Shown piece by piece: positions 8,667-17,430 of a DNA stretch of 64,000 nucleotides. The stretch spans positions 1-64,000 of the forward strand of contig JAAYHS010000144.1 of the NCBI GenBank assembly GCA_012735315.1, written 5' to 3'. Each line of letters opens with the position of its first letter. Within the stretch, counting starts at the first letter, position 1. The notes beneath the pieces were generated by a model, which was not told the origin of the DNA, did not search any database, and saw only the letters and a program-made list of their open reading frames with translations. Made by a program: the position numbers and the translations under genes. The DNA is from Bacillota bacterium. GTDB lineage: Bacteria; Bacillota; UBA4882; UBA8346.

Positions 8667-9512
8667 CTACTGAATTTCTTCGGTTTCCTTGTTGTTTTCA
8701 TCATTATTATCCAAGATAATCTCCTCAATTTCAGCCAACAAAACTTCCTTTTTAACCCCGTCCTCCAACTCCACCATCACCGATTCTTTAACGGGATACG
8801 TTTCGATAATGATTCCTTCCGCTCCGTCGATCCGGACCTTGCTCCCCACCAACGGCAAATCGGCCTTGGCGTCGCGATAAGATGAGGATTCATACTTCAG
8901 GCAACACATCAGCCGGGAACAAATACCCGAAATCTTCACCGGGTTTAACGATAAATTTTGTTCCTTAGCCATCTTGATCGATACCGGCTCGAATTCTCCT
9001 AAAAAAGTGGCGCAACACAAGGGGCGGCCGCACGGGCCCAAACCTCCCAGCATTTTAGCTTCATCCCTCACTCCGATTTGGCGCAATTCGATCCGGGTTT
9101 TAAAAACAGCCGCCAAATCCTTGACCAGTTCTCGAAAGTCGACTCGTCCATCGGCGGTAAAATAAAAAATGATTTTACTCCTATCAAATGTATACTCCAC
9201 ATCCACCAACTTCATTACCAACTGGTGCTGTTTTATTTTTTCAAGGCAGACGTTGAAAGCCTTCTTGCTTTTTTCTTCGTTTTCTTTTAATTGTAAATGA
9301 TCTTCCGGGGTGGCAATCCGGAGCACTTTTTTCAAGGGGAAGGCGACCTTGTCTTCCGGCGCCTCGCGGGGTCCGATCATGACTTTGCCGAATTCAATCC
9401 CCCTGACTGTTTCCACGATAACGTGGTCTCCCTGTTTTAATTCAAAACCGGCCGGATCAAAATAATATATTTTGCCCGCCAATTTAAAACTGACTCCAAC
9501 CACTGTAACCAT
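8667..9512 (-). CDS. ricT: PSP1-domain protein RicT (YaaT)
   Basis: Homologue of B. subtilis YaaT/RicT, a partner of RicA and RicF in an iron-sulfur complex that affects RNase Y action, sporulation and competence. The PSP1 domain holds cysteine clusters GPCGRPLCCATF and GICSRLMCCLKYE, known in the family as cluster ligands. The C-terminal 30 residues are acidic. Start at the ATG giving MVTVVGVSFKLAGKIYYFDP, which matches the family N-terminus; an ATG 21 bases upstream is possible. It is the last gene of the conserved dnaX-yaaT block. Confidence 0.9.
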   Translation of the reverse strand: MVTVVGVSFKLAGKIYYFDPAGFELKQGDHVIVETVRGIEFGKVMIGPREAPEDKVAFPLKKVLRIATPEDHLQLKENEEKSKKAFNVCLEKIKQHQLVMKLVDVEYTFDRSKIIFYFTADGRVDFRELVKDLAAVFKTRIELRQIGVRDEAKMLGGLGPCGRPLCCATFLGEFEPVSIKMAKEQNLSLNPVKISGICSRLMCCLKYESSSYRDAKADLPLVGSKVRIDGAEGIIIETYPVKESVMVELEDGVKKEVLLAEIEEIILDNNDENNKETEEIQ

Positions 9513-9623
9513 TTTATGATTCAATCCCTTCATTAACCGAAATCCGCAATTTTAACATTGTCCTTCATCATTGGCAGTTCGTCGGCTGCGCGCAATCAGA
9601 TCATTGTATTAATCATATCATAT

Positions 9624-10559
9624 TTAGCTTGTTTTTAAAGTCAGGAAAAATTCTTCGAGCGCCAACCGGAGATTGACATTGCTCTCAAGCATTTCAATGG
9701 TTCGCCTGATTTTTTCCAAAATTGATATCAAACCTTTAATTCTCCCTGAATCCAAACCTCGATCCGGCGCTGAAATCAACTCACGCCTGGCCTGAATCTC
9801 CCAATTTTTAAACAAGTCCGTAATATAGCGGCGTTCTTTTTTTTCCAAGTCGTTGGCGACTTTGAATAAATCCAATAAACTGAGGGAAATAACTTCCTTC
9901 AACTCAAGCAATTTTTCGGCCGGCCGCTCGGAACCGGTCAAAACTTTCCCGGGTATTCCTTGGCTTATTTTAGCCTTTTCGAAAGCCTCGGCTTCGTCAA
10001 ACCCTTTTTTAACAAGCGCGGCGGCAATCTCGGCTATCGGAACGGGAAAGAGTTGAAAAACCTGACACCGGGATCGAATCGTGGCCAAAATCAAGTCCGC
10101 CCGGACTGCCGTAAACAAAAAGACCACGCCCGGCGGAGGTTCTTCCAGAGTCTTTAAAAAACTATTGGCCGCAGCCTCGGTCAACAACTCGGCGTCGGGG
10201 ATGAAACACACCTTGCGCGTTCCCAATAACGGCCGCAAAAATAGATCATACTGAAGTTGGCGAAGCTGTTCAATTTTGATCGAATTCCCGTCCGGCAAAA
10301 CCGTAATCAGATCGGGATGGCTGTTCGTCCGGATTCCAAGACAACCCGGACAACGGCAATCCGGAGCCGCGCTGTTTTCATGACAAAGCAACCGGGCCGC
10401 AAAGGCGCGGGCCAGCGTTTTTTTGCCGATTCCGGCCGGGCCGGTGAACAAATAGGCGTGGCCTACTTTAGCCTCGTTCAGTGAAGTATTTAGTGTCCTG
10501 ATAATTTCCTTATGCCCGATAATCTCCGAAAAATGCGCCAAGTCGATCTCCCTAATCAT
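9624..10559 (-). CDS. holB: DNA polymerase III subunit delta'
   Basis: Clamp-loader subunit that helps place the sliding clamp on DNA. The 311 residues show an AAA+ fold with GPAGIGKKTLARAFA (Walker A), a zinc-type cysteine set around residues 59-73 (CHENSAAPDCRCPGC), FLKTLEEPPPGVVFL, and the SRC motif in TIRSRCQVF that acts on DnaX ATP sites. Unlike classical delta', the P-loop appears intact. Gene order with yaaR and yaaT is that of Bacillus. Confidence 0.93.
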   Translation of the reverse strand: MIREIDLAHFSEIIGHKEIIRTLNTSLNEAKVGHAYLFTGPAGIGKKTLARAFAARLLCHENSAAPDCRCPGCLGIRTNSHPDLITVLPDGNSIKIEQLRQLQYDLFLRPLLGTRKVCFIPDAELLTEAAANSFLKTLEEPPPGVVFLFTAVRADLILATIRSRCQVFQLFPVPIAEIAAALVKKGFDEAEAFEKAKISQGIPGKVLTGSERPAEKLLELKEVISLSLLDLFKVANDLEKKERRYITDLFKNWEIQARRELISAPDRGLDSGRIKGLISILEKIRRTIEMLESNVNLRLALEEFFLTLKTS

Positions 10560-10589
10560 CGTAATTTAATAAGCGTCTCCAAATATATC

Positions 10590-11042
10590 CTAAACGTAAA
10601 GATCCAATAACAATCCCCGGATTTGATCCAATTTGGCGACCAAGTCGATTTGCTTCTTTTCCCTCTTCAATACCTCGGCGGTTAACTCTTCCAAGGCTTG
10701 ATTAATACTTTTAACCGTAAGATAATATTTCCGGTTACCCGCGCGATCCCAATGAGCTTCTTCATTCAGTTCATAGGTTTGGTTCATGGCTTCTTTAATA
10801 AAAGCGGCCACCAACCGGCGGTATTTTTTAATATTTCGAGGAGTGGGAGCTTTTTTCAATTCTTCGCTTACCGAATCGATTTGACGCAAAATTTCATCGC
10901 AAGCCTGACGGCGAAGATCCTGATCGTTCTCTTTTAATGTCTCGGCGAAAACCGATTGCTTGGCGTCGACACCGGAGGTTCTCCCAAAGGCATCGCTACT
11001 CCCGACGCCTATCTGTTTAGAGCCGGTTGCTTTTATTTCCAT
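10590..11042 (-). CDS. yaaR: YaaR (DUF327) family protein
   Basis: A 150-residue, mostly helical, charged protein of the DUF327/YaaR family; function unknown. The core is ILRQIDSVSEELKKAPTPRNIKKYRRLVAAFIKEAM followed by YELNEEAHWDRAGNRKYYLTVKSINQALEELT. The position between yaaQ and holB is as in Bacillus. GGAGG lies nine bases before the ATG. Confidence 0.85.
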   Translation of the reverse strand: MEIKATGSKQIGVGSSDAFGRTSGVDAKQSVFAETLKENDQDLRRQACDEILRQIDSVSEELKKAPTPRNIKKYRRLVAAFIKEAMNQTYELNEEAHWDRAGNRKYYLTVKSINQALEELTAEVLKREKKQIDLVAKLDQIRGLLLDLYV

Positions 11043-11057
11043 TTTTCCGGACCTCCG

Positions 11058-11387
11058 TTATACTTTGACGAATTCTTGAACTTCCACCACGAAAATGGTG
11101 GCTCCTCCCACTGAAACTTCTACGGGTTCCGGGATATAGTTATTCATCGACCGTCCTACCGAGGCCAACGGAGTCATTAGTTGTTTGCGGGAATGACAGG
11201 TCTCTTTGATTAAATCCACTACCTCCCGCACTTTGTCCTCGTCAATTCCGATTAAGAGAGTGGTATTCCCCAGCCGGAGAAATCCCCCCGTGCTGGCGAG
11301 CTTAGTCGCATAGTAGCCATGTTCGGTCAGTACGCCGAGCAACCGATTGACATCCTGATCCTGAACCATTGCAATCACTAATCTCAT
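11058..11387 (-). CDS. darA: cyclic-di-AMP receptor DarA (YaaQ, PII-like)
   Basis: A small PII-like protein (109 residues) whose homologues bind cyclic di-AMP as trimers. MRLVIAMVQDQDVNRLLGVL, the T-loop glycines in ASTGGFLRLGNTTLLIGID and the C-terminal VGGATIFVVEVQEF are typical. Start is chosen at the ATG that matches the Bacillus N-terminus, with AAGGAG upstream; a second ATG lies one codon earlier. It is closely followed by yaaR and preceded by tmk. Confidence 0.9.
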   Translation of the reverse strand: MRLVIAMVQDQDVNRLLGVLTEHGYYATKLASTGGFLRLGNTTLLIGIDEDKVREVVDLIKETCHSRKQLMTPLASVGRSMNNYIPEPVEVSVGGATIFVVEVQEFVKV

Positions 11388-11400
11388 CATTACCAACTCC

Positions 11401-12048
11401 TTACTTAAAATTATTGAGGCTTCGGTTCACAATCTCTTTCAACTCCTCAAACACAGCTTCAATACTCTTACCGGCGGTCTTGATCACTAAAATCCTTCGA
11501 TCTTCCTCCGCCAGTCGTAAAAAACCGGCTCTTACCCGTTCTTGAAACGATAAACCCCGCATTTCAATCCGGTCATAGCCGTTACCGTTAACTTGCGAAC
11601 GGCTTCTTACCCTTTCGCCGGAGGTTTCCGGCGTTGCGTCCAATAAAAAGGTGAGGTCGGGCCGGAGATCCCCGATCGCCAAACGGTTAATCTCCAATAT
11701 CAGATCCAAATCTCTTCCCAATCCGTAACCTTGGTAAGCCAAACTGGAATGGATAAATCGCTCCGAAATGACTATTGCTCCGCTTTCCAATGCCGGTCTG
11801 ATTAAACCGTTGACATGTTGAGCCCGGGAAGCGGCATAAAGCAAGATTTCAGCCATCGGGTCCAATTCTTCCTTGCCGGGTGTAAGAATAACCCGCCGGA
11901 TTTCCTCCGCCAAATCGGTTCCGCCGGGTTCTCTTGTTAACAGCGCCCGGTAACCCTGCTCCTGCAGATACTGATGAAGCAATTTGGCTTGAGTTGACTT
12001 CCCGCTGCCGTCGATGCCTTCAATGGTGATGAAATAGCCTTTTCTCAT
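11401..12048 (-). CDS. tmk: thymidylate kinase
   Basis: Phosphorylates dTMP to dTDP. The 215 residues start with FITIEGIDGSGKSTQAKLL (P-loop), followed by LTREPGGTDLAEEIR, VISERFIHSSLAYQGYG (DR-like dTMP motif, here ERF) and a lid region rich in arginine. Its ATG overlaps the TAA of the preceding decarboxylase by one base, so translation is coupled. Confidence 0.95.
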   Translation of the reverse strand: MRKGYFITIEGIDGSGKSTQAKLLHQYLQEQGYRALLTREPGGTDLAEEIRRVILTPGKEELDPMAEILLYAASRAQHVNGLIRPALESGAIVISERFIHSSLAYQGYGLGRDLDLILEINRLAIGDLRPDLTFLLDATPETSGERVRSRSQVNGNGYDRIEMRGLSFQERVRAGFLRLAEEDRRILVIKTAGKSIEAVFEELKEIVNRSLNNFK

Positions 12049-13469
12049 TACCCGTTCTCCTTAACCACTGATATCTTGCCGTCCGGTTCCAGCCCTCGCA
12101 CCAGGCCGCCGGCCGACAGCAATTGTTGAATGGTTTCAACCTCGGCTATCCCGATCAATTCTCCCGGAACCAGCAAGGGGACTCCCGGCGGATATGGAGC
12201 GATAATCCGGGAAGCTATCCGGCCAATGGCCTGTTCCAACGATACGGCGGTTTTAGGGGCAAAAAACGCTTCGCGAATCGGCAACGCCTGAGGGGGGATT
12301 GATTCAGGAAAACAATTTAACGGCTTTATCCTCCCGGTTTTCCGGTTACAAATAACGGCCACCGCCCGGAGCAGCGCCTGCAGATCCGACTCAGCCTGCC
12401 AAGGAGCGATCAAACAAGTCACTTGATTATAATCGGCATATTCCGGTTGAATCCGGAATTCCCTTTCCAAAATGGCGGCCGCTTGCCGACCCGTAAACCC
12501 GGAGTCGAGAAAACTGAGGGTTATTTTCCAGGGATCAACGATTACTTCCGATGAAATATCTTCCAAAATTCGAACACCGTCGTAGTTCGCGATTTGACTG
12601 CGGAGCTTTTTCAGTTCCGGCGACTTTTCCCTAAATAAACCGGCCCCGGTCGTGGCTAAAAACCTCCGGTTCGAATCCAGCGAAGCCAATAAAACATATG
12701 ACGGACTGGTAGTTGAAATCAGATCGACGCCTTGTTGAATCGAACCCGGCTCCAACCGCTTCTCCCGCAAATGAAGCATTCCGGTTTGAGTGAAGGAACC
12801 CAAAATTTTATGGGTCCCCTGGACCCAAAGGTCCGCAGCCTCAAAAGCATTATAACCGTCTAGGCCCGACCATCCCAAATGGCCGCCGTGGGCTTCATCG
12901 AGGATCAAAATTTTAGCGCCGATTAAGTCGCGGTATTTTTGGACCCGGCCGGCGATCCCTTGATAAGTCGGATTAGTAACGATCAACCCTTTATAATCGG
13001 GGTTCTTTTGGATTTTGGCCCGTAAATCCCTTTCGCTTAAAACGGAGGGAATTCCCCAATCCGGCAAAATTTCCGTTTCGATAAAAACCGGGGTTAGTCC
13101 GGCGATGATCATCCCTTTAATAACCGACAGATGGCAATTGCGGGCGACCAATACTTTCTCGCCGGGAGCGAAGGCTCCGGCCAAAGCCCCGATTAATCCC
13201 TGGGAAGCCCCCTGAGTTAAAAAAAGGCAGCAATCGGACTTAAAAAATCGAGCCGCCAACAGCTGGGCCTTTTCCAAGGCGCCTTGCCAATCAAGGGCGG
13301 TAATTTCCGTTAAATCGATCCTGGCCGTAAAACCGGGTCGATGCCATTCCGGCTCCAGACCCGCTCCCATTTTATGGCCGGGTGTATGAAAAGAAATTAA
13401 CGGTTTGCCCGAATAGCGCGCCAATTCTTCAAAAAGCGGGGCTTCAGTCTGCGAAAACTCGGTTTTCAT
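12048..13469 (-). CDS. yaaO: Orn/Lys/Arg decarboxylase family (YaaO)
   Basis: A PLP-dependent fold-I amino acid decarboxylase, homologue of YaaO/SpeA. PLP-site elements are LTQGASQGLIGAL, LILDEAHGGHLGWSG and WVQGTHKILGSFTQTGMLHL (lysine in THK). A small C-terminal domain carries PYPPGVPLLVPGE. Arginine, lysine or ornithine could be the substrate; with speE elsewhere in the window a polyamine role is plausible. ATG at 13469 is chosen because residues from there match the family (ending in SFHTPGHKMG); the frame extends upstream but would overlap csfB. No strong ribosome binding site is visible. Confidence 0.88.
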   Translation of the reverse strand: MKTEFSQTEAPLFEELARYSGKPLISFHTPGHKMGAGLEPEWHRPGFTARIDLTEITALDWQGALEKAQLLAARFFKSDCCLFLTQGASQGLIGALAGAFAPGEKVLVARNCHLSVIKGMIIAGLTPVFIETEILPDWGIPSVLSERDLRAKIQKNPDYKGLIVTNPTYQGIAGRVQKYRDLIGAKILILDEAHGGHLGWSGLDGYNAFEAADLWVQGTHKILGSFTQTGMLHLREKRLEPGSIQQGVDLISTTSPSYVLLASLDSNRRFLATTGAGLFREKSPELKKLRSQIANYDGVRILEDISSEVIVDPWKITLSFLDSGFTGRQAAAILEREFRIQPEYADYNQVTCLIAPWQAESDLQALLRAVAVICNRKTGRIKPLNCFPESIPPQALPIREAFFAPKTAVSLEQAIGRIASRIIAPYPPGVPLLVPGELIGIAEVETIQQLLSAGGLVRGLEPDGKISVVKENG

Positions 13470-13567
13470 TATTAATTTTATTCGACATGTGTTTTTCGCT
13501 TTCCTTTTTTCTATTCCGACTTGGCCGCGCAGAAACCGAAGCGCAAATAAAAAATAGGCCGTTAAGC

Positions 13568-13765
13568 CTATTCTTCGGATCCATTCAATTTGATGGCGGT
13601 CTTTTCCCAAAAACGACGGCAACTGTCGATCCAGTGCTGGTATTCAATTTTCCCCGTTTGGCATTCGACCAGTTTTTTTTCACAATCGCTACAGAGGTAT
13701 TGCCCCAAGATTTTTAAACCTCCCGCAGTAGAGGCGCCGCAACTGAAACACTCAGGGTACTCCAT
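13568..13765 (-). CDS. csfB: anti-sigma-G factor Gin (CsfB)
   Basis: A small zinc-binding protein of about 65 residues with two CxxC pairs (CFSCG near residue 5, CSDC near residue 26), as in Gin of B. subtilis. Gin binds and holds back sigma-G, and sigma-E in the mother cell, during sporulation. It lies between bofA and yaaO exactly as in Bacillus. ATG at 13765 has GGAGG eight bases upstream; a TTG one codon earlier is less likely. Confidence 0.85.
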   Translation of the reverse strand: MEYPECFSCGASTAGGLKILGQYLCSDCEKKLVECQTGKIEYQHWIDSCRRFWEKTAIKLNGSEE

Positions 13766-13851
13766 CAATCATACCTCCGCTTGATCCGATTAAGATACCG
13801 CCTATTTTTAACCTATGTGGCCCGGCGCGATTTCGTGTCTGTCCCCGCCCT

Positions 13852-14124
13852 TCAAATTTTTAACCAATATTTCAGCGCCACCAACGACGCCAGGCCCGGA
13901 ATTCCGAGAAAACCGGCGACCAGAGCGTTAAAAGGGTTTAACGGAATTTCAAAACCCCAGTTAAAACTGGAAACGATCAAATTATAAAAATATAAACCCA
14001 ACGCCCCCAATGCTCCCTGAAATAACAGATTAAAAAGAATGAACAACGGTTTCCAGCAATTCTTCCCCAATAAGTAAATCAATCCTAAAACGATTAAATA
14101 AGTGATAATTAGTCCGGCCGGCAT
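13852..14124 (-). CDS. bofA: pro-sigma-K processing inhibitor BofA
   Basis: A 90-residue membrane protein with hydrophobic segments at about residues 4-20, 25-50 and 65-85, and the family hallmark PLNPFNALVAGFLGIPGLASLVALKYWL at the C-terminus. In Bacillus BofA holds the SpoIVFB protease inactive until the forespore signal arrives. Context between yaaL and csfB supports the call. Confidence 0.92.
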   Translation of the reverse strand: MPAGLIITYLIVLGLIYLLGKNCWKPLFILFNLLFQGALGALGLYFYNLIVSSFNWGFEIPLNPFNALVAGFLGIPGLASLVALKYWLKI

Positions 14125-14191
14125 CCTGACCCCCCCTTAAAACATTTTATTGGAGGTTTCATTTTTTTAGACCCGGACGGAATTCTCCGGA

Positions 14192-14506
14192 TCAACCCAC
14201 CCGGTTGGCATAGACGTAACGGTCGATATTAAGCCCTTTTTCCTTGGCTTGCTTCAGTAAATAAACGTACTTTTTTTCAGTGGCCCCCATATAAAAAATC
14301 GCATGATCGATTAAATCGGGATCAATTACGCTATTGAAATAATCTTTGGCGTACTGCCATTCACGCCATGCGGCTTCTAAATTTTCAATGATATCGGGCG
14401 CTTTGAAAGACCCGATTTGCTGATCGTTTAAACGGAAAACGCTCCATATCTTTCCAATCGCAACCCGCCAATTATGAGCCGCTTGGCCCGTCTTGGTCTC
14501 GTCCAT
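14192..14506 (-). CDS. yaaL: DUF2508 (YaaL-like) protein
   Basis: A 104-residue soluble protein whose second half (AWREWQYAKDYFNSV to KKYVYLLKQAKEKGLN) matches the pattern of YaaL/DUF2508. Function is unknown. The start at 14506 is chosen because GGGGAGG lies six bases upstream; the frame has another ATG 75 bases earlier without support. The position between recR and bofA is that of Bacillus yaaL. The N-terminal 30 residues are longer than in Bacillus. Confidence 0.8.
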   Translation of the reverse strand: MDETKTGQAAHNWRVAIGKIWSVFRLNDQQIGSFKAPDIIENLEAAWREWQYAKDYFNSVIDPDLIDHAIFYMGATEKKYVYLLKQAKEKGLNIDRYVYANRVG

Positions 14507-14633
14507 AATTTCCTCCCCAAGCCGGTATTTTTTGTTTGCAACCTTCTTTAAGTATGAACCGGCTGAGGAAAAATTATGCATTAATCCGGAAGAGGATCAT
14601 TTAAATCGGTGCAAATCAAAAATCAATCAGCGC

Positions 14634-14700
14634 CATCAGTGTAATCAGTGTAATCAGTGTAATCAGCGTAATCTGCGGTCATCTGCGTAATCTGCGGTCA
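14634..14700. repeat. degenerate 9-base tandem repeat
   Basis: Units of the type TAATCAGTG drift to TAATCAGCG and TAATCTGCG and run up to the recR stop. Seven or eight units are visible. The array is non-coding. Confidence 0.8.
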
Positions 14701-15294
14701 AAGTTCGGTCCTTCCTTCCAAAGCCTTTCCCAAAGTTATCTCATCGGCATATTCCAGATCGCCGCCGACCGGCAAGCCCCGGGCGAGCCGAGTCACCTTA
14801 ATGCCCATCGGACGCAATAATTTGCTAAGATATAACGCGGTCGCCTCTCCCTCAACATTGGGATTGGTCGCGATAATTACTTCTTGAAACCCTCCCTCGG
14901 AAATCCGTTGCAATAATTCCTTAATCCTCAGCTCTTCGGGGCCGATTCCTTCCAAGGGGGATAAAGCGCCGCCCAAAACATGGTATAAGCCCTTATATAC
15001 CCGGGTGCGCTCCATGGCGATTACATCCTTTGGTTCCTCGACCACGCACAGCAAAAAGCGCTCGCGCCCCTGGTTTTCACAGACGGCGCAAGGAGAGACT
15101 TCCGTTAAATGTCCGCAAACCGCGCAAAAACCGATTTTATGCCTGGCGTCTAAAAGAGCTTCCGCTATTTTGCCTACTTCATCCTCGGAAAGGGTAAGAA
15201 TATAGAAGGCAAGCCGTTGGGCGGTTTTCGGTCCCACTCCCGGAAGCTTGCCTAACTCATGAATCAGTCTGTTCATGGGTTGCGGGTATAACAT
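14698..15294 (-). CDS. recR: recombination mediator RecR
   Basis: Acts with RecF and RecO to load RecA at gaps and arrested forks. The 198 residues contain the helix-hairpin-helix [20 protein letters not shown], a four-cysteine zinc finger ([16 protein letters not shown]), and a Toprim domain with [15 protein letters not shown] and [16 protein letters not shown]. It starts 11 bases after ybaB. Confidence 0.96.
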   Translation of the reverse strand: MLYPQPMNRLIHELGKLPGVGPKTAQRLAFYILTLSEDEVGKIAEALLDARHKIGFCAVCGHLTEVSPCAVCENQGRERFLLCVVEEPKDVIAMERTRVYKGLYHVLGGALSPLEGIGPEELRIKELLQRISEGGFQEVIIATNPNVEGEATALYLSKLLRPMGIKVTRLARGLPVGGDLEYADEITLGKALEGRTEL

Positions 15295-15305
15295 TTACGC
15301 CTCCG

Positions 15306-15626
15306 CTAAAACAAACCGGGCATGCCCGGGATTTTAATATTTCCGGTGACTTTCGCCATTTCCGAGGCTGACAACTCCTGGGCTTTTTTGATACCCTCAT
15401 TTACCGCCGCGATAATTAAATCCTGAAGCATTTCCAGATCCTCTCCGGCGACTTCCGGGCTGATTTTAATCGCCTTCAATTCCAAACTGCCGGAAAAAGT
15501 GACTTCAACCACGCCTCCGCCGGCGGTGGCGGTTACGGTTTTGGTCTCCAACTCCTGCTGCGCCTTTACCATATCGGCCTGCATCTTTTGAAGTTGTTTC
15601 ATCGCCTTTTGCATATTGGGAACCAT
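15306..15626 (-). CDS. ybaB: YbaB/EbfC nucleoid-associated protein
   Basis: A 106-residue DNA-binding protein; the family binds DNA as a dimer. It begins with a coiled coil MQKAMKQLQKMQADMVKAQ and continues with VTATAGGGVVEVTFSGSLE and DLIIAAVNEGIKKAQELSA. It sits between dnaX and recR as in most bacteria and its start directly follows the dnaX stop. Confidence 0.95.
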   Translation of the reverse strand: MVPNMQKAMKQLQKMQADMVKAQQELETKTVTATAGGGVVEVTFSGSLELKAIKISPEVAGEDLEMLQDLIIAAVNEGIKKAQELSASEMAKVTGNIKIPGMPGLF

Positions 15627-17210
15627 CTAGTTTTCCTCCTTTAATACCGGCCGTACTTCCCCTCCGAAAAGGTCCACGGTTTTCTTTAACAGCTCCGGCT
15701 CTTCCGCGCGGTTTTCCTTATTGGGATCGGGTTTTTTTTCCAATAATACAAAACTGATTTTCAAGTCCCGGCCGCAAATATTCTTCAAAATGCTCTCCAA
15801 TAATTCTTTGTTGGCGGGGATTGCCACATTCTCCATGTGAAAGGTGAGATGCGGCGGAAAACCGACCACCAGTTCTTCTTTTTCAAAACGAATCGGTTTC
15901 CCTTCTTGGATTAAGGCCGCTAAAGTTCGTTTCTTCTTCTTGATTACCTCTAAAAATACTTCCCAGTGTTTCATGGGATCGTTGATTAGAGGCGTAACCG
16001 GTTGCGGCGCCGGTTCCCGGTCGGGTTTCGGCTTAACCGGCGCCGGCGCCGGATTACTCCGGGAATTAAGTTTCGGCGCCGCAAGAGGTTTCGTTTGTCC
16101 GGTTTCAAGCGGTGTTAAGTTTCCCGCCACTAAAGCTTCCAATTTGGCGATTCTCGTCTCCAATTGATCGACAGCGGGAAGCGCGGTCAGTTTAATCAAC
16201 GCCAATTCCAGCGGCAATGCGCTTTGTTGGCTTCGTTTTACCTCCAGCGTCGCCCCGGCCAATACTTCAATAATCTTGACTAAGTCGGCGGTTGTAAATC
16301 CCACCTCTTGCCCCGCGCTCAACGACGCCAATAACAATTGCCGGAAATGCTCCACCAGGCTGCGCCCAAATTGCCAAAGGTCTTTGCCGCTAAGATTGAC
16401 GCCGGCCAAAAGCTCCAAAGCCCGTTTAGTATCGCGTTCTTTAAGCGCTGAGGTAAGATGATCGATCTCTTCTTGATCAATCAAACCTAAAATCGCTCTG
16501 ACATCAGCTTCTTCCAACTTGGCTTCGCCGTGGGCCAACGCTTGTTCGAGCATGCTTACGGCATCGCGCATTCCGCCATCGGCATGCTTGGCGATTAACT
16601 CCAGCCCCTCGCTTGAGGCTTCAACCTTTTCGGCCTTGACGATCTGTTCCAGGCGTCCTTTAATCTCGGCAACGGTAAACCGTTTAAAATCAAACCGCTG
16701 GCATCTGGATAAAATCGTAGCCGGTATCTTATGAACTTCGGTGGTCGCCAAGATGAAAACCACGAATTCCGGAGGTTCTTCCAAAGTTTTTAGGAGGGCG
16801 TTAAAAGCCTCCGCTGTTAACATATGCACTTCATCAATGATATAAATCTTGTACTTGCCTTCCGCCGGCGCAAATTTTATCTTTTCCCGGAGATCCCGGA
16901 TTTCATCGATGCCCCGATTGGAAGCGGCGTCAATCTCTAGGACATCGAGAAAAATCCCCTCGTTAATCCGGACGCAATTGGAACATTGATCGCAAGGTTC
17001 CGCTCCCTTGGGGTTTTCACAGTTCAAAGCTTTGGCCAATATTTTGGCGATACTGGTTTTTCCGGTTCCACGCGGTCCGGTGAACAAGTAGGCATGGGCG
17101 ACCCGTTTCCCCTCCACCGCATTTACCAAAGTGGTCACCACATGGTTCTGACCGACAAAATCGGTAAAACCTCTGGGCCGCCAACGTCGGTATAAAGTTT
17201 GGTACTCCAT
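15627..17210 (-). CDS. dnaX: DNA polymerase III subunits gamma/tau
   Basis: Clamp-loader ATPase. It begins YRRWRPRGFTDFVGQNHVV, followed by Walker A GPRGTGKTSIAK, zinc cysteines in CENPKGAEPCDQCSNC, Walker B IIDEVHML, FNALLKTLEEPPEFVVFILATTE and the SRC motif ILSRCQRF. Residues from about 365 are a proline-rich linker, followed by a tau-type C-terminal domain. I see no obvious slippery site, so a separate gamma product is not predicted. No SRP RNA gene is found upstream, unlike in Bacillus. Confidence 0.96.
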   Translation of the reverse strand: MEYQTLYRRWRPRGFTDFVGQNHVVTTLVNAVEGKRVAHAYLFTGPRGTGKTSIAKILAKALNCENPKGAEPCDQCSNCVRINEGIFLDVLEIDAASNRGIDEIRDLREKIKFAPAEGKYKIYIIDEVHMLTAEAFNALLKTLEEPPEFVVFILATTEVHKIPATILSRCQRFDFKRFTVAEIKGRLEQIVKAEKVEASSEGLELIAKHADGGMRDAVSMLEQALAHGEAKLEEADVRAILGLIDQEEIDHLTSALKERDTKRALELLAGVNLSGKDLWQFGRSLVEHFRQLLLASLSAGQEVGFTTADLVKIIEVLAGATLEVKRSQQSALPLELALIKLTALPAVDQLETRIAKLEALVAGNLTPLETGQTKPLAAPKLNSRSNPAPAPVKPKPDREPAPQPVTPLINDPMKHWEVFLEVIKKKKRTLAALIQEGKPIRFEKEELVVGFPPHLTFHMENVAIPANKELLESILKNICGRDLKISFVLLEKKPDPNKENRAEEPELLKKTVDLFGGEVRPVLKEEN

Positions 17211-17357
17211 CGCCCGCCTCCGTATGCTTAGTCCTTTTCTATTTCGCTATCCGCTCCCGATCTCCTTTCATAAAAAATTATAGTAACAGGACTATTCGAA
17301 ACTATCAAACGCGAAAGCCGGCAACTTCCGCCCCCGGCCTCCCCCGTTCCAACTGTT

Positions 17358-17429
17358 ACACTTTTCACTTTGGACTTTAAGCTTCTCACTTTTCACTTTT
17401 AACTTTTAACTTTTCACTTTTAACTTTAA
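17358..17429. repeat. degenerate heptamer repeat
   Basis: Runs of TTTTCAC and TTTTAAC (7-base period, about ten units) fill the space up to the prenyltransferase stop. Non-coding. Confidence 0.8.
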
Positions 17430-17430
17430 G

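Noticed and set aside
13470-13622. 51-codon N-terminal extension of the YaaO decarboxylase
   Set aside because: It would overlap csfB, has no homology to the family N-terminus and is not needed for the fold.
14634-17429. CRISPR array
   Set aside because: The repeats have 7-9-base periods, no spacers and no cas genes.
17211-17430. SRP RNA gene expected upstream of dnaX
   Set aside because: I searched for the conserved GGTCAGG/GGAAGCAGCC core and found nothing; the space holds a heptamer repeat.
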